A DNA stretch of 38,773 nt from Desulfobulbaceae bacterium. GTDB taxonomy: Bacteria > Desulfobacterota > Desulfobulbia > Desulfobulbales > Desulfocapsaceae. Positions 8,894 to 17,260 of the stretch are shown here, piece after piece. The stretch is taken from assembly GCA_011391225.1 (NCBI GenBank), contig JAABQY010000005.1:1-38773 (forward strand), read 5' to 3'. The position numbers and the translations under genes are program-made. Within the stretch, counting starts at the first letter, position 1; each line of letters opens with the position of its first letter. The notes below the pieces were generated by a model. It searched no databases. It was not told the origin of the DNA and saw nothing but the letters and a program-made list of their open reading frames with translations.

Positions 8894-10486
8894 ATGAGAG
8901 TGCTGGTGAGTGACAATTTGTCTCAGGTTGGAATAGACATTCTTAAAAATGCCGGCCTGGAAGTGGATGTGAAAACCGGATTGGCCCCGGAGGAATTAAA
9001 AAAAATCATCGGTGATTATGATGGGTTGGCCATTCGCAGCGCAACCCGCGTCACTGCCGATATTTTAGAGGCAGCGCATAAGCTGAAGGTCATCGGACGG
9101 GCCGGGATAGGTCTTGATAATGTCGATATTCCGGCAGCCAGTAAAAAAGGCATTGTCGTGATGAATGCCCCGGATGGCAATGCGACAACCGCAGCTGAGC
9201 ACGCCATTTCTATGATGATGTCGCTTTCCCGTAATATTCCGCAGGCTTGCCGGTCGATGAAAGAGGGGAAATGGGAGAAGAAAAAATTCATGGGCCGAGA
9301 AGTCACCGGAAAGACCTTCGGTGTTATTGGTATAGGCAGAATAGGTGCGATTGCTGCAAGTCGGGCCCAGGGGTTAAAAATGAAGACGATAGCCTATGAC
9401 CCGCATATGCCGAAGGAAATGGCCGAAAAAATAGGCGTTGAGCTGGTCAGCCTTGAAAATTTGGCGAAACGTTCCGATTTTATTTCCGTGCATGTCCCTT
9501 TGACCCAGGAAACAAAACACATTGTTTCTACAGAGTTTTTCGCGAACATGAAACCTGAGGCCATGTTTATTGATTGTGCTCGGGGTGGAGTTTGTGATGA
9601 GGTGGCTCTTTATGAGGCATTGGTAAATAAGAAAATTGCCGGTGCTGCTCTTGACGTTTTTGCCAAAGAGCCTACAACTTTGGAGAATTCCCCACTTCTA
9701 GGTTTGGAAAATTTCATCTGTACGCCGCACCTGGGTGCTTCAACGAGCGAGGCTCAGGAAAATGTCGCTCTGATCATTGCTGAGCAAATTGTTGATTATC
9801 TTTTAAAGGGCGCGGTTACCAATGCTGTGAATGTCCCGTCGGTAAGCGATGATGTGCTGGCTCAGGTCGGACCGTACTTGACTTTGGGTGAGATGCTCGG
9901 CTGCCTCCATATGCAAATTGCCAAGGGCGGAGTGGCCGAGGTAACTATTGAATACAGTGGTGCATTGGCGGAGTTGAATACCAACCCCATAACGGTCGCT
10001 TTTCTCAAAGGACTTTTTTCACCTATCCTGAAGGATGCAGTGAATTATGTTAATGCCCCGATTATTGCCAAAGAGAGAGGGATTCGCGTTGTTGAGTCCA
10101 AGAGTGACAAGTCGGACGATTTTATCAATACCCTGGCGATCAAGGTAACAACCAAGGAAGCTGAAAATACCCTGGTTGGCACGGTTTTCGGACGTAATGA
10201 GCCGCGTCTTGTTCGTCTTAACTGCTTCAGATTGGAGGCCATGATATCCGGGCCTATGTTATTGGTTTTTAACAATGACGTTCCTGGGGTGATCGGAGCG
10301 CTTGGGACAACTCTCGGCAATGCCGGAGTGAATATTTCCCGGATGACAGTTGGCCGTGAAGAAAAAAGCAATCAAAATATTATCCTGCTTAGCACTGACG
10401 AACTTGTCTCGAAAGATCTGTTGGTAGAGGTCAAGAGTTTAGTGAATATCAACAACGCCCAGATTCTTGATCTTTCTGCCGTGTAA
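8894..10486 (+). CDS. serA: D-3-phosphoglycerate dehydrogenase
   Basis: Oxidises 3-phosphoglycerate with NAD as the first step of serine synthesis. I start at the ATG at 8894, which has GAGGGG seven bases upstream; the track start at 8852 is a GTG with no support. The 530 residues match the long bacterial type: a nucleotide-binding core with GVIGIGRIG (143-151), the catalytic stretch DCARGG, the histidine in CTPHLGAST, an intervening regulatory domain, and a C-terminal ACT domain (MLLVFNNDVPGVIGALGTTLG). The ACT domain suggests serine feedback, known in some family members. It stands at the head of the plus-strand housekeeping block. Confidence 0.96.
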   Translation: MRVLVSDNLSQVGIDILKNAGLEVDVKTGLAPEELKKIIGDYDGLAIRSATRVTADILEAAHKLKVIGRAGIGLDNVDIPAASKKGIVVMNAPDGNATTAAEHAISMMMSLSRNIPQACRSMKEGKWEKKKFMGREVTGKTFGVIGIGRIGAIAASRAQGLKMKTIAYDPHMPKEMAEKIGVELVSLENLAKRSDFISVHVPLTQETKHIVSTEFFANMKPEAMFIDCARGGVCDEVALYEALVNKKIAGAALDVFAKEPTTLENSPLLGLENFICTPHLGASTSEAQENVALIIAEQIVDYLLKGAVTNAVNVPSVSDDVLAQVGPYLTLGEMLGCLHMQIAKGGVAEVTIEYSGALAELNTNPITVAFLKGLFSPILKDAVNYVNAPIIAKERGIRVVESKSDKSDDFINTLAIKVTTKEAENTLVGTVFGRNEPRLVRLNCFRLEAMISGPMLLVFNNDVPGVIGALGTTLGNAGVNISRMTVGREEKSNQNIILLSTDELVSKDLLVEVKSLVNINNAQILDLSAV

Positions 10487-10591
10487 GCATCACTGCACAA
10501 GAGGAACAAAGAAGAACAGTAATTGCTTGTTTTGCGAAAGTATTTTTCCGGTTACCGGGGATGCGATTGACTTGAAAAAAGGAGCAGGGAT

Positions 10592-10927
10592 ATGGCGGAA
10601 GATGAGAGTAAAGAAGGGAGTGGCTGTGGCTGTGGCTGTGGTGATGGTAAGGTTCCCACTAAAGAGGGGAGATGTGTGATGCCGGAAGTTACCTTTCCTG
10701 CCTTTGTAATGTCTTTAAATACCTCTGCACTGTACCATCTTGGTGAGATCGCTGATCCGCAGACAGGCAAAAGGATCATTGAGCCCGACCTTGCAAGACA
10801 TGCCATAGACACCCTAGTGCTTCTGCAAAATAAGACCAAAGGGAACTTGACGCCGGATGAAGAAGAATTGTTGAAAAACATCCTTTATGACATCAAAATA
10901 CGCTTTGTCAAAGTAGTGAAAAAGTAG
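10592..10927 (+). CDS. DUF1844 family protein with Cys-Gly tract
   Basis: A 111-residue protein. After a short charged start comes GCGCGCGDG (12-20), then an alpha-helical domain (FPAFVMSLNTSALYHLG, DLARHAIDTLVLLQNKTKGNL) characteristic of DUF1844, a small deltaproteobacterial/Acidobacterial family of unknown function. AAAGGAG lies about eight bases upstream of the ATG. Only 13 bases separate it from ispE, so the two are probably co-transcribed, an arrangement I recall from related genomes. The alternating Cys-Gly run might bind a metal. That is not established. Confidence 0.8.
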   Translation: MAEDESKEGSGCGCGCGDGKVPTKEGRCVMPEVTFPAFVMSLNTSALYHLGEIADPQTGKRIIEPDLARHAIDTLVLLQNKTKGNLTPDEEELLKNILYDIKIRFVKVVKK

Positions 10928-10940
10928 ATTCTCGCAATCA

Positions 10941-11909
10941 ATGATCCCGGCTCATTGCAAGATTACTCTCCATGCCCCGGCAAAAATCAACTTGTTTCTC
11001 CATGTCATCGGTCGACGTTGCGACGGCTACCATGATTTGGAGACATGGATGCAGAAATTGCAGTTGTATGACACCCTCTCCCTGGAAATTCTCCCCGAAG
11101 ACAGGAAGATAGAGTTTTTTTGCTCAGACCCTAACGTTCCGGCAGATGGAAGCAATCTTGCTGTACGAGCGGCAGGTGTCTTTTTTGCCGCCAGCCGGAA
11201 GGGCGCAGGATACGGGGTGAGAATTTATCTTGAAAAAAAAATACCGATAGCGGCCGGCCTTGGCGGTGGGAGCAGCGATGCCGGCACAGTTCTTCGCGGG
11301 TTGAATACCATCTTTGAACAAGAGTTTCGTGAACAAGATTTGATTGAAATTGCACGTCCCTTGGGTGCGGATGTGCCTTTTTTTGCTGTGGGCCATGATG
11401 CCGTTGTTGCTCGGGGTATTGGCGATATAATGTATCCTGTCCATTCGATTGACGATTGTTCATTCGTTTTGGTCAATCCCGATATTTATGTCTCAACTGC
11501 TTGGGTTTTTCAAAATTTAACATTGACAAGGCGAACGAAAAACTCTAAATTGTCATGCTTTCAAAAGCACAAAACTGTTTCTCCGTTGCTGGCTGAGATG
11601 CATAACGACCTTGAACAGGTAACGTGCGCAAGGCATCCTGAAATCGAGCGTATAAAAAGTTCTCTTCTAGCGGCGGGTGCATCGAGGGTATTGATGTCCG
11701 GGAGTGGGCCGACGGTTTTCGGGATTTTTCCCGACTCAAATTTGTCATATAGTTTTGATTTTGCACGTATTGTGGGCGGATTACGTCAGGAATACGGCGA
11801 AAAAGTATACTTATTAAGGGCTTGCACTGGGGCGTCGCCAAGCGGTAAGGCACCGGGTTTTGATCCCGGCATCCGTAGGTTCGAATCCTTCCGCCCCAGC
11901 CACTGCTAA
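10941..11909 (+). CDS. ispE: 4-diphosphocytidyl-2-C-methyl-D-erythritol kinase, frame runs through tRNA-Gln
   Basis: IspE phosphorylates CDP-ME in the MEP isoprenoid pathway. It is a GHMP-superfamily kinase: APAKINLFLHV near the N terminus, the ATP loop IPIAAGLGGGSSDAG (101-115), and a C-terminal LMSGSGPTVFGIF. The protein would normally end around residue 290-300. Here no stop occurs before the tRNA-Gln gene, and the frame continues through the whole tRNA (residues about 296-320, GASPSGKAPGF...) to a TAA at 11907-11909, giving 322 residues. No strong Shine-Dalgarno precedes the ATG, which is close to the DUF1844 stop. The assignment is secure; the tail is odd. Confidence 0.93.
   Translation: MIPAHCKITLHAPAKINLFLHVIGRRCDGYHDLETWMQKLQLYDTLSLEILPEDRKIEFFCSDPNVPADGSNLAVRAAGVFFAASRKGAGYGVRIYLEKKIPIAAGLGGGSSDAGTVLRGLNTIFEQEFREQDLIEIARPLGADVPFFAVGHDAVVARGIGDIMYPVHSIDDCSFVLVNPDIYVSTAWVFQNLTLTRRTKNSKLSCFQKHKTVSPLLAEMHNDLEQVTCARHPEIERIKSSLLAAGASRVLMSGSGPTVFGIFPDSNLSYSFDFARIVGGLRQEYGEKVYLLRACTGASPSGKAPGFDPGIRRFESFRPSHC
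11828..11902 (+). tRNA. tRNA-Gln (anticodon UUG)
   Basis: A complete cloverleaf. The acceptor stem is TGGGGCG/CGCCCCA, with a 3-bp D stem GCC/GGC, anticodon stem CCGGG/CCCGG around TTTTGAT (anticodon TTG), and a T arm GTAGG-TTCGAAT-CCTTC with one T-T mismatch. The discriminator base is G and CCA is encoded. The gene lies entirely within the 3' end of the ispE reading frame and 41 bases before prs. It is presumably cut out of a longer transcript. Confidence 0.97.
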
Positions 11910-11943
11910 CGTACCTTTTACGATTCTTCCGAGTGCATAAAAC

Positions 11944-12885
11944 ATGGGACGAGATATAAAGATTTTTTCAGGCAATGCTCATAGGCAGTTGGCAGAAGAA
12001 ATTGCTGTCCATCTGAATATTCCTTTGAGCAAAGCCGATCTGAGAACATTCAGTGATGGAGAGATCTTTGTCGAACTAAAGGAAAATGTCCGAGGTACCG
12101 ACGTTTTTCTCATTCAGCCTACATGCACTCCAGTGAATGATCATCTGATGGAATTGGTGATCATGGTTGATGCGCTGAGACGTGCGTCAGCGAGAAGGAT
12201 AACTGCTGTCGTTCCCTATTACGGTTATGCACGTCAGGATCGAAAAAACGCCCCGCGTGTTCCAATTTCTGCTAAGGTGGTTGCCGAAATGTTCATGGCG
12301 GTGGGGGTTCGCAGGGTACTGTGTATGGACTTGCATGCCGGACAGATCCAGGGATTTTTTAATATCCCTGTCGACCATCTTTTTGCGGCGCCGGTTATTC
12401 TCAAATATATCAAGCAAAACTTCGGGGAAGATGTCATCATGGTTTCTCCGGATGCCGGTGGGGTGGAGAGGACCCGTGCGTTCGCTAAAAGGTTGAATTC
12501 CGGTTTGGCCATTATTGATAAACGTCGTGACAAGCCCAATGAATGCGAGGCAATGCATGTAATTGGCGATGTTGTGGGAAAAACTGCGATTTTGATGGAC
12601 GATATGGTCGATACAGCGGGGACGCTTTGTTCAGGTGCCAAGACCCTTTTGGAACATGGGGCCAAAGAAGTGCATGCTTGTTGCTCTCATCCTGTTCTCT
12701 CTGGGCCGGCGATTGAAAGAATCAACGCTTCTCAATTGAAATCACTTGTCGTTACAAATTCTATTCCCCTTCGTGGTGAATCGCTGAAGTGTGAAAAAAT
12801 AAAAGTTCTTTCCGTCTCTCGCTTGTTGGCAGAGGCGATTAGCCGGATACATAGTGAGGATTCAGTCAGTTCATTGTTTGTGTAA
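11944..12885 (+). CDS. prs: Ribose-phosphate pyrophosphokinase (PRPP synthetase)
   Basis: Makes PRPP from ribose 5-phosphate and ATP for purine, pyrimidine, histidine and tryptophan synthesis. The 313 residues are the standard length. Landmarks: [16 protein letters not shown], the catalytic flexible-loop region [22 protein letters not shown], and the PRPP-binding loop [10 protein letters not shown]. The ATG at 11944 directly follows the tRNA-Gln gene. ispE - tRNA-Gln - prs - rplY - pth is a recognisable deltaproteobacterial order. Confidence 0.97.
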   Translation: MGRDIKIFSGNAHRQLAEEIAVHLNIPLSKADLRTFSDGEIFVELKENVRGTDVFLIQPTCTPVNDHLMELVIMVDALRRASARRITAVVPYYGYARQDRKNAPRVPISAKVVAEMFMAVGVRRVLCMDLHAGQIQGFFNIPVDHLFAAPVILKYIKQNFGEDVIMVSPDAGGVERTRAFAKRLNSGLAIIDKRRDKPNECEAMHVIGDVVGKTAILMDDMVDTAGTLCSGAKTLLEHGAKEVHACCSHPVLSGPAIERINASQLKSLVVTNSIPLRGESLKCEKIKVLSVSRLLAEAISRIHSEDSVSSLFV

Positions 12886-12991
12886 ATGGCGTGGTTTATT
12901 TGTTAATATTTTCGATATTCTATAACTGTTTATAATATTCTGCTCAGTCGTTCTTGGTGTCTGGCGGCGACTGTCTGGCAAAGGAGGCTTT

Positions 12992-13567
12992 ATGTTTCAG
13001 GTTGAAATGTCCGCATCTGTGAGAAATACATCCGGTAAAGGACCTATGCGGCAACTGCGTATGAAAGGGATTACCCCTGCAGTGGTATATGGTGGTGGTG
13101 GAGAAGCTGTCATGCTTCAGTTGGAGACCAAGACACTTATGGCCAAGCTTCTTGAGTTCTATCGCCGCAATACGGTTGTCACTCTAAAAATAGACGGCGT
13201 TGCTGATAGGTGTGTGATGATTGGAGAGGTTCAGACGGATCCTGTTCGCGATACTTTAATCCATGTTGATTTTTGTGAAATTGATCTTCAGAAAAAGCGG
13301 TCGTTCACTGTTCCCATTGTGTATAACGGCGCAGCTAAGGGTGTTGACCTTGGTGGGGATATGATAATTGATCATACTAATGTCATTCTAGAGGGTAAAC
13401 CTCTTGATATCCCTGATGAATGTGTGGTTGATGTAACGCCTTTAGCCATTGGTGACAGTGTCAAATGTGGTGAGATCTCCATTCCTGAAAATGTTCGCAT
13501 GGTTACGGATGTTGAGGTATTAGCCGTCAGTATAATGAAGCCCGGACAGAAGGCGGTTGCCGCTTAA
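12992..13567 (+). CDS. rplY: 50S ribosomal protein bL25, Ctc (long) form
   Basis: bL25 binds 5S rRNA in the large subunit. At 191 residues this is the long Ctc form: an N-terminal RNA-binding domain (RNTSGKGPMRQLRMKGITPAVVYGG) plus a C-terminal beta domain (residues about 95-185). AAAGGAGG lies upstream of the ATG with ideal spacing. The AT-rich 106-base gap after prs contains a TATAAT at 12931-12936 that may be part of its own promoter, although no good -35 is seen at 17 bases. A strong terminator follows. Confidence 0.95.
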   Translation: MFQVEMSASVRNTSGKGPMRQLRMKGITPAVVYGGGGEAVMLQLETKTLMAKLLEFYRRNTVVTLKIDGVADRCVMIGEVQTDPVRDTLIHVDFCEIDLQKKRSFTVPIVYNGAAKGVDLGGDMIIDHTNVILEGKPLDIPDECVVDVTPLAIGDSVKCGEISIPENVRMVTDVEVLAVSIMKPGQKAVAA

Positions 13568-13664
13568 TACAATATTGAGCAGGGTCGTGCTGGGATGAAA
13601 ACATGTGCTAATAGGCTGCTTAAAGGCTTGTAAGGCACATGTGAGTCGCCTGGAGAAGAGAATA

Positions 13665-13706
13665 AAAGGTCCGAAAAAGGTTTCTTTTTCGGACCTTTCT
13701 TTTTTT
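13665..13706 (+). terminator. Rho-independent terminator after rplY
   Basis: A perfect 14-bp stem (AAAGGTCCGAAAAA / TTTTTCGGACCTTT) with loop GGTTTC, followed by CTTTTTTT. It ends only 14 bases before the pth ATG, so it is effectively in the pth leader. Confidence 0.9.
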
Positions 13707-13720
13707 GGATTAAATGGTTT

Positions 13721-14317
13721 ATGGAAGCAAACGACTACCTGATTGTGGGACTTGGTAATCCCGGCGCGCAATACTGTTTGAACCGCCATAATGTAGGCTT
13801 TCAGGTTATTGATAAACTTTCCGGGAGTTGGGGAGCAGTGGGGAGCTTTGTTGAAAAATGGCAGGCATTTTCCTCAAGTTTGTCATTTTGCGGCAAAAAG
13901 GTCCATCTCATTAAACCTGTAACCTATATGAATCTGAGCGGTAAAGCAGTAGTTCAATATTTCCGGTTCTATAAAATATTGCCTGACCAACTGCTGGTTA
14001 TTCATGACGATCTTGACATGAACCCAGGACGTTTAAAACTGGTTAAAGGTGGTGGTGCTGGAGGCCATAATGGTATAAAATCTCTCGTTGAATGCTTAGG
14101 CTCTAACGATTTCTATCGGTTGAAAATCGGAATCGGAAGGCCTGGGAAAGGGGATGTTCATCCCGGATTCCCAGTTGAAAAGTACGTGCTCAGTGATTTT
14201 GACACCCTTGAAACGGCTCTCATGACCACCCGATATCCCATACTGGATGAAGGCATTCGTCTTTATCTTCAGGATACACCTGAAAAGGCTATGGGGCTTC
14301 TTAATGGCCTGAAGTGA
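13721..14317 (+). CDS. pth: Peptidyl-tRNA hydrolase
   Basis: Releases peptides from peptidyl-tRNAs that drop off ribosomes. The 198 residues match the family. VGLGNPGAQYCLNRHNVGF contains the catalytic His of the NRHN segment, followed by KPVTYMNLSG, IHDDLDMNPG and GGAGGHNGIKSL. The ATG at 13721 has no Shine-Dalgarno and sits right behind the rplY terminator. Expression must therefore come from read-through of that hairpin or from a start within or next to it. Confidence 0.95.
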   Translation: MEANDYLIVGLGNPGAQYCLNRHNVGFQVIDKLSGSWGAVGSFVEKWQAFSSSLSFCGKKVHLIKPVTYMNLSGKAVVQYFRFYKILPDQLLVIHDDLDMNPGRLKLVKGGGAGGHNGIKSLVECLGSNDFYRLKIGIGRPGKGDVHPGFPVEKYVLSDFDTLETALMTTRYPILDEGIRLYLQDTPEKAMGLLNGLK

Positions 14318-14632
14318 AGCAGACCCTTTGGTGAAGAAAAACCTCAACCGTCATCATCTCATTTTATTATGATCAGTTTTATGCTTGGATGGCAGGGAAA
14401 AAGTGCGGCAATTATTCTGCAAATGTGTTACAAAGAAAATGTACAGTGTTAAGAAATACTGATCTTCAGTATCACCCGCTGCAGCAAAAATATCAATCAC
14501 AACCGGATTAAAGAAATTTCTCTTTAGAGTTCGGCGCATTCCCCTTGTTTGCAGATGCTTGTATAGTGTCATACCACTCAGCTACTAGTGTGTCCGGCCT
14601 TATTGAAGGCGTTTTTATAAAAGGAGAAAACT
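14318..14632. other. Intergenic region pth / carD
   Basis: 315 bases. The only ORF is a 72-codon minus-strand frame (14354-14572) without a recognisable domain or convincing ribosome site, which I do not accept as a gene. The stretch presumably contains the carD promoter. A TATAGT occurs near 14563 but has no adequate -35. No terminator hairpin with a T-run is seen after pth. Confidence 0.5.
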
Positions 14633-15112
14633 GTGTTTTCTGAAGGTGATATGGCTGTATATCCAGCTCATGGTGTTGGTGTTATTAAAGCCGTCGAGAC
14701 GAAGAAAATCGGTGGAATTGACCAATCATTTTACATTTTAGAAATTCTTGACAATAGCATGAGAATCATGATTCCTACCGCCAGCAGTAAAAATGTCGGC
14801 CTGCGAGCTATTGTCGGGAAGCATGAGGTAAGTAATGTTTTCGATATATTAGCGGATCGCTCAGTAGCTCTGGGTACTCAGACCTGGAATAGACGGTACC
14901 GTGATTATATGGAAAAGATCAAGACCGGATCTGTCCATGAAGTTGCTGTTGTATTGCGCGATCTTTTCCTTCTGAGTGTTGACAAGGATTTGAGTTACGG
15001 TGAGAGAAAGATGCTCGATACTGCCAAAAACCTCCTCGTCAAAGAATTGTCATTAGCGCAGGATACTGAAGAAGCAGCTGTAAGCAAAACCATAGAAGCC
15101 ATCTTTTCCTAA
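14633..15112 (+). CDS. carD: CarD-family transcriptional regulator
   Basis: CarD proteins bind the RNA polymerase beta subunit through an N-terminal Tudor-like RID domain and stabilise open promoter complexes, often at rRNA promoters. The 159 residues begin at a GTG at 14633 with AAAGGAG seven bases upstream. The RID domain is clear (FSEGDMAVYPAHGVGVI, then FYILEILDNSMRIMIPT). A helical C-terminal domain follows with TWNRRYRDYMEKIKTG and LSYGERKML. The length is typical of the stand-alone CdnL/CarD type. Its neighbours are general translation and cofactor genes. Confidence 0.93.
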   Translation: MFSEGDMAVYPAHGVGVIKAVETKKIGGIDQSFYILEILDNSMRIMIPTASSKNVGLRAIVGKHEVSNVFDILADRSVALGTQTWNRRYRDYMEKIKTGSVHEVAVVLRDLFLLSVDKDLSYGERKMLDTAKNLLVKELSLAQDTEEAAVSKTIEAIFS

Positions 15113-15132
15113 TAAGGGACTCAGCCGCTCAT

Positions 15133-16113
15133 ATGGAAGTAGTTGTTCCGGTCAGAGACAGTTCTTCTTTCCACGGCAATTCTATTCACGTTGCAATTGA
15201 TGCGGGAATGGCGGGAATTCGATTAGATCAATTTCTTGCTTTAACTATTCCATCAATCTCAAGATCCGTCCTTGCCAATTCTATTCGAAAAGGCCATATC
15301 TGCATCGATGCGATTTGTCGCAAAAGCAGCTATCGACTTAAAGAGGGGGAGGTCGTCAGCGGCCATATTGAGCAACAAGAGGACATAGCTGTCCAGCCTC
15401 AATCGATCAATCTTTCAATCATCTACGAAGATGAATTTCTCCTGCTTTTGTCAAAGCCACCAGGGCTTGTCGTACACCCCGGGAGTGGTAATCCTCATGG
15501 TACACTTGTGAATGGCTTGGTCCATTATTGCCAATCGATTGCCGAGGTTGGTGATAGTTTGAGACCAGGCATAGTTCACAGGCTTGATAAGGATACCTCG
15601 GGAATTATGCTTGTGGCTAAGCAGGGTTTCGTTCACCGGAAGTTGGTCGACGACTTCAAGAACCGACGACTCACCAAGGAATACCTGGCATTACTCCACG
15701 GTGTGCTTAGGGAAAAAAGCGGTCGATTGGTTGCATCTATAGGTCGCCACCCAGTCCAGCGTCAGAAGATGGCCATTGTTTATGGCGGGAGGCATGCCGT
15801 CAGTAATTGGCAGGTGCTTCAGGAATTTCCCAATGTCTTTTCCTTAGTAAAAATTATGATTGAAACCGGGAGGACGCATCAGATTCGCGTCCATATGGCT
15901 CATCTTGGCTGCCCGGTAGTGGGCGATAAAGTGTATGGTGGGCATCGCGATAATAGTGTCTTTCCGAGGCAACTCCTGCATGCATCGAGATTAGTTTTTC
16001 GTCATCCCGTTACTGATCAACCGATGGATTATACTGCTGCGCTTTGGCCTGATTTTGCCGACGTTTTAAATGGCTTGCATGGTGATCAGGCTCTGGAGGC
16101 GGCAGGCCAATGA
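15133..16113 (+). CDS. rluD: RluA/RluD-family 23S rRNA pseudouridine synthase
   Basis: Converts specific uridines of large-subunit rRNA to pseudouridine. The 326 residues contain an N-terminal S4 RNA-binding domain (IRLDQFLALTIPSISRSVLANSIRKG) and a catalytic domain with HRLDKDTSG (D152 as nucleophile) plus the closing TGRTHQIRVHMAHLG and VVGDKVYGG. RluD is my choice within the family because of the S4 domain and length. RluA-type paralogues with other targets cannot be excluded. The 3' end overlaps coaE by four bases (ATGA). Confidence 0.88.
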   Translation: MEVVVPVRDSSSFHGNSIHVAIDAGMAGIRLDQFLALTIPSISRSVLANSIRKGHICIDAICRKSSYRLKEGEVVSGHIEQQEDIAVQPQSINLSIIYEDEFLLLLSKPPGLVVHPGSGNPHGTLVNGLVHYCQSIAEVGDSLRPGIVHRLDKDTSGIMLVAKQGFVHRKLVDDFKNRRLTKEYLALLHGVLREKSGRLVASIGRHPVQRQKMAIVYGGRHAVSNWQVLQEFPNVFSLVKIMIETGRTHQIRVHMAHLGCPVVGDKVYGGHRDNSVFPRQLLHASRLVFRHPVTDQPMDYTAALWPDFADVLNGLHGDQALEAAGQ

Positions 16114-16727
16114 ATATTGCCGTGACGGGTGGTTTGGGTTCAGGGAAGAGCACAGCCAGCAGGATTCTCGCAGTCGCAATGTCAGCCGAGCATTTAGATG
16201 TCGATGAGCTTTGCCGGCAGCAAATGCATCCGGGCAATTTAGGCTTTAAACAATTTGTTGAGGTTTTTGGCAACCGCTATCTTTTGCCGGACGGCTCGAT
16301 CAACAGACAACTTTTGCGCCAGGCTGTGTTTGCTGATAGCAGAGTGAAAAACGATCTGGAAAAAATCCTTCATCCCATAGTTCAAAGGCAGGTTGCTGAA
16401 TATTATGTGCAGTGTCTTGCCGCTGGAAAACGCCTCGTAGTTGAGGTTCCACTGCTCTTTGAAGTTGGGTGGCAACATGATTTTGCTGTGTGTGTGGTTG
16501 TATATGTTTCCGAAGAGCTTTGCTTCAATCGGGTGGCAGCACGAGATGGTTTCACGGCAGATGCGATACAACGGATTTGTGCGGCGCAACTCCCTCTTTC
16601 GGAAAAATGTAAGTCTGCCGATTTTGTCGTTGATAATAGCGGGACATTTGTCAGTACGGTGAAACAAATTGCCTGGCTCGGGGAAAAACTCCTGGGCAGA
16701 GAAAGTGATGGGAAATGTGCAAAATGA
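16110..16727 (+). CDS. coaE: Dephospho-CoA kinase
   Basis: Last step of coenzyme A synthesis, phosphorylating the ribose 3'-OH of dephospho-CoA. The 205 residues have the P-loop GGLGSGKST (7-15), DVDELCRQ, the lid region and VEVPLLFEVGW typical of CoaE. The start codon overlaps the rluD stop in ATGA, indicating translational coupling. The frame ends at TGA 16725-16727. A 533-base gap before rho follows. Confidence 0.95.
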   Translation: MNIAVTGGLGSGKSTASRILAVAMSAEHLDVDELCRQQMHPGNLGFKQFVEVFGNRYLLPDGSINRQLLRQAVFADSRVKNDLEKILHPIVQRQVAEYYVQCLAAGKRLVVEVPLLFEVGWQHDFAVCVVVYVSEELCFNRVAARDGFTADAIQRICAAQLPLSEKCKSADFVVDNSGTFVSTVKQIAWLGEKLLGRESDGKCAK

Positions 16728-16842
16728 CAGGGCAAGCGGTTGCCACATAGTAACTTGACAATTTTATACTGTAAACGGCGTAAGGAGCCGTAACAAAATC
16801 ATAATAATTAGCCAAGTTATTTTGTGGCGGCCCCTAAAAAGC

Positions 16843-16871
16843 TTGACAGTAAAGACGTGAATACGTATAAG
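16843..16871 (+). promoter_or_regulatory. Strong sigma-70 promoter upstream of rho
   Basis: TTGACA (perfect -35), a 17-base spacer and TATAAG (five of six). Transcription would start near 16878, giving a leader of roughly 380 bases before the rho ATG. This is the best promoter match I found in the window. Confidence 0.7.
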
Positions 16872-17260
16872 GAGGCAATGATTTTTATATTCAATCCCTG
16901 TCTTTGTTGAATCATCTCTTTTGAATCCTGTTTGTTCCACGCCGCTGTGAGATAGCCTGTATCCGGAAGATAGTTCTAGGATCATCTACAGACTTCAAAA
17001 TGTTTGATTCGCCACTGATCTGGTCGTTTATCCCATTCTATTTTTAGTATCTGACCGACACACAGCACTCAACGAGTCGTATTGAAATCAGAAATGATTT
17101 CCGTTGCCATGGATTTTGTCTAGGCATGTCTTGCAATGCATGGACTTGACAGAAATTAATAAATCCACACCGATGACATGGCGAAGAACCTGACGCGATT
17201 TGGCGTCAAAGGTGTTTTCCCGTTATGCTGCCAATAATTCCAGAAAGGAGAAGTAGATTA
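16872..17260 (+). other. Long rho leader region
   Basis: About 390 bases between the promoter and rho with no convincing gene. It contains a GAAATCA/TGATTTC hairpin (17084-17101, 4-base loop) and TGACGC/GCGTCA (17191-17208, 6-base loop), plus a second TTGACA at 17146 with no good -10. In E. coli, Rho represses its own gene by terminating within a long untranslated leader. A similar autogenous role here is inference from length and position. Confidence 0.5.

Noticed and set aside
14354-14572. 72-aa minus-strand ORF between pth and carD
   Set aside because: No domain, no convincing ribosome site, and it simply fills an intergenic region.
16878-16910. A 10-codon leader peptide (ATG ATT TTT ...) after GGAGG upstream of rho
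   Set aside because: Its Shine-Dalgarno overlaps the -10 of the only good promoter and would not be in that transcript; the peptide is too short to support.
16764-16985. 73-aa minus-strand ORF in the rho leader
   Set aside because: Runs antisense across the strong rho promoter and resembles no family.
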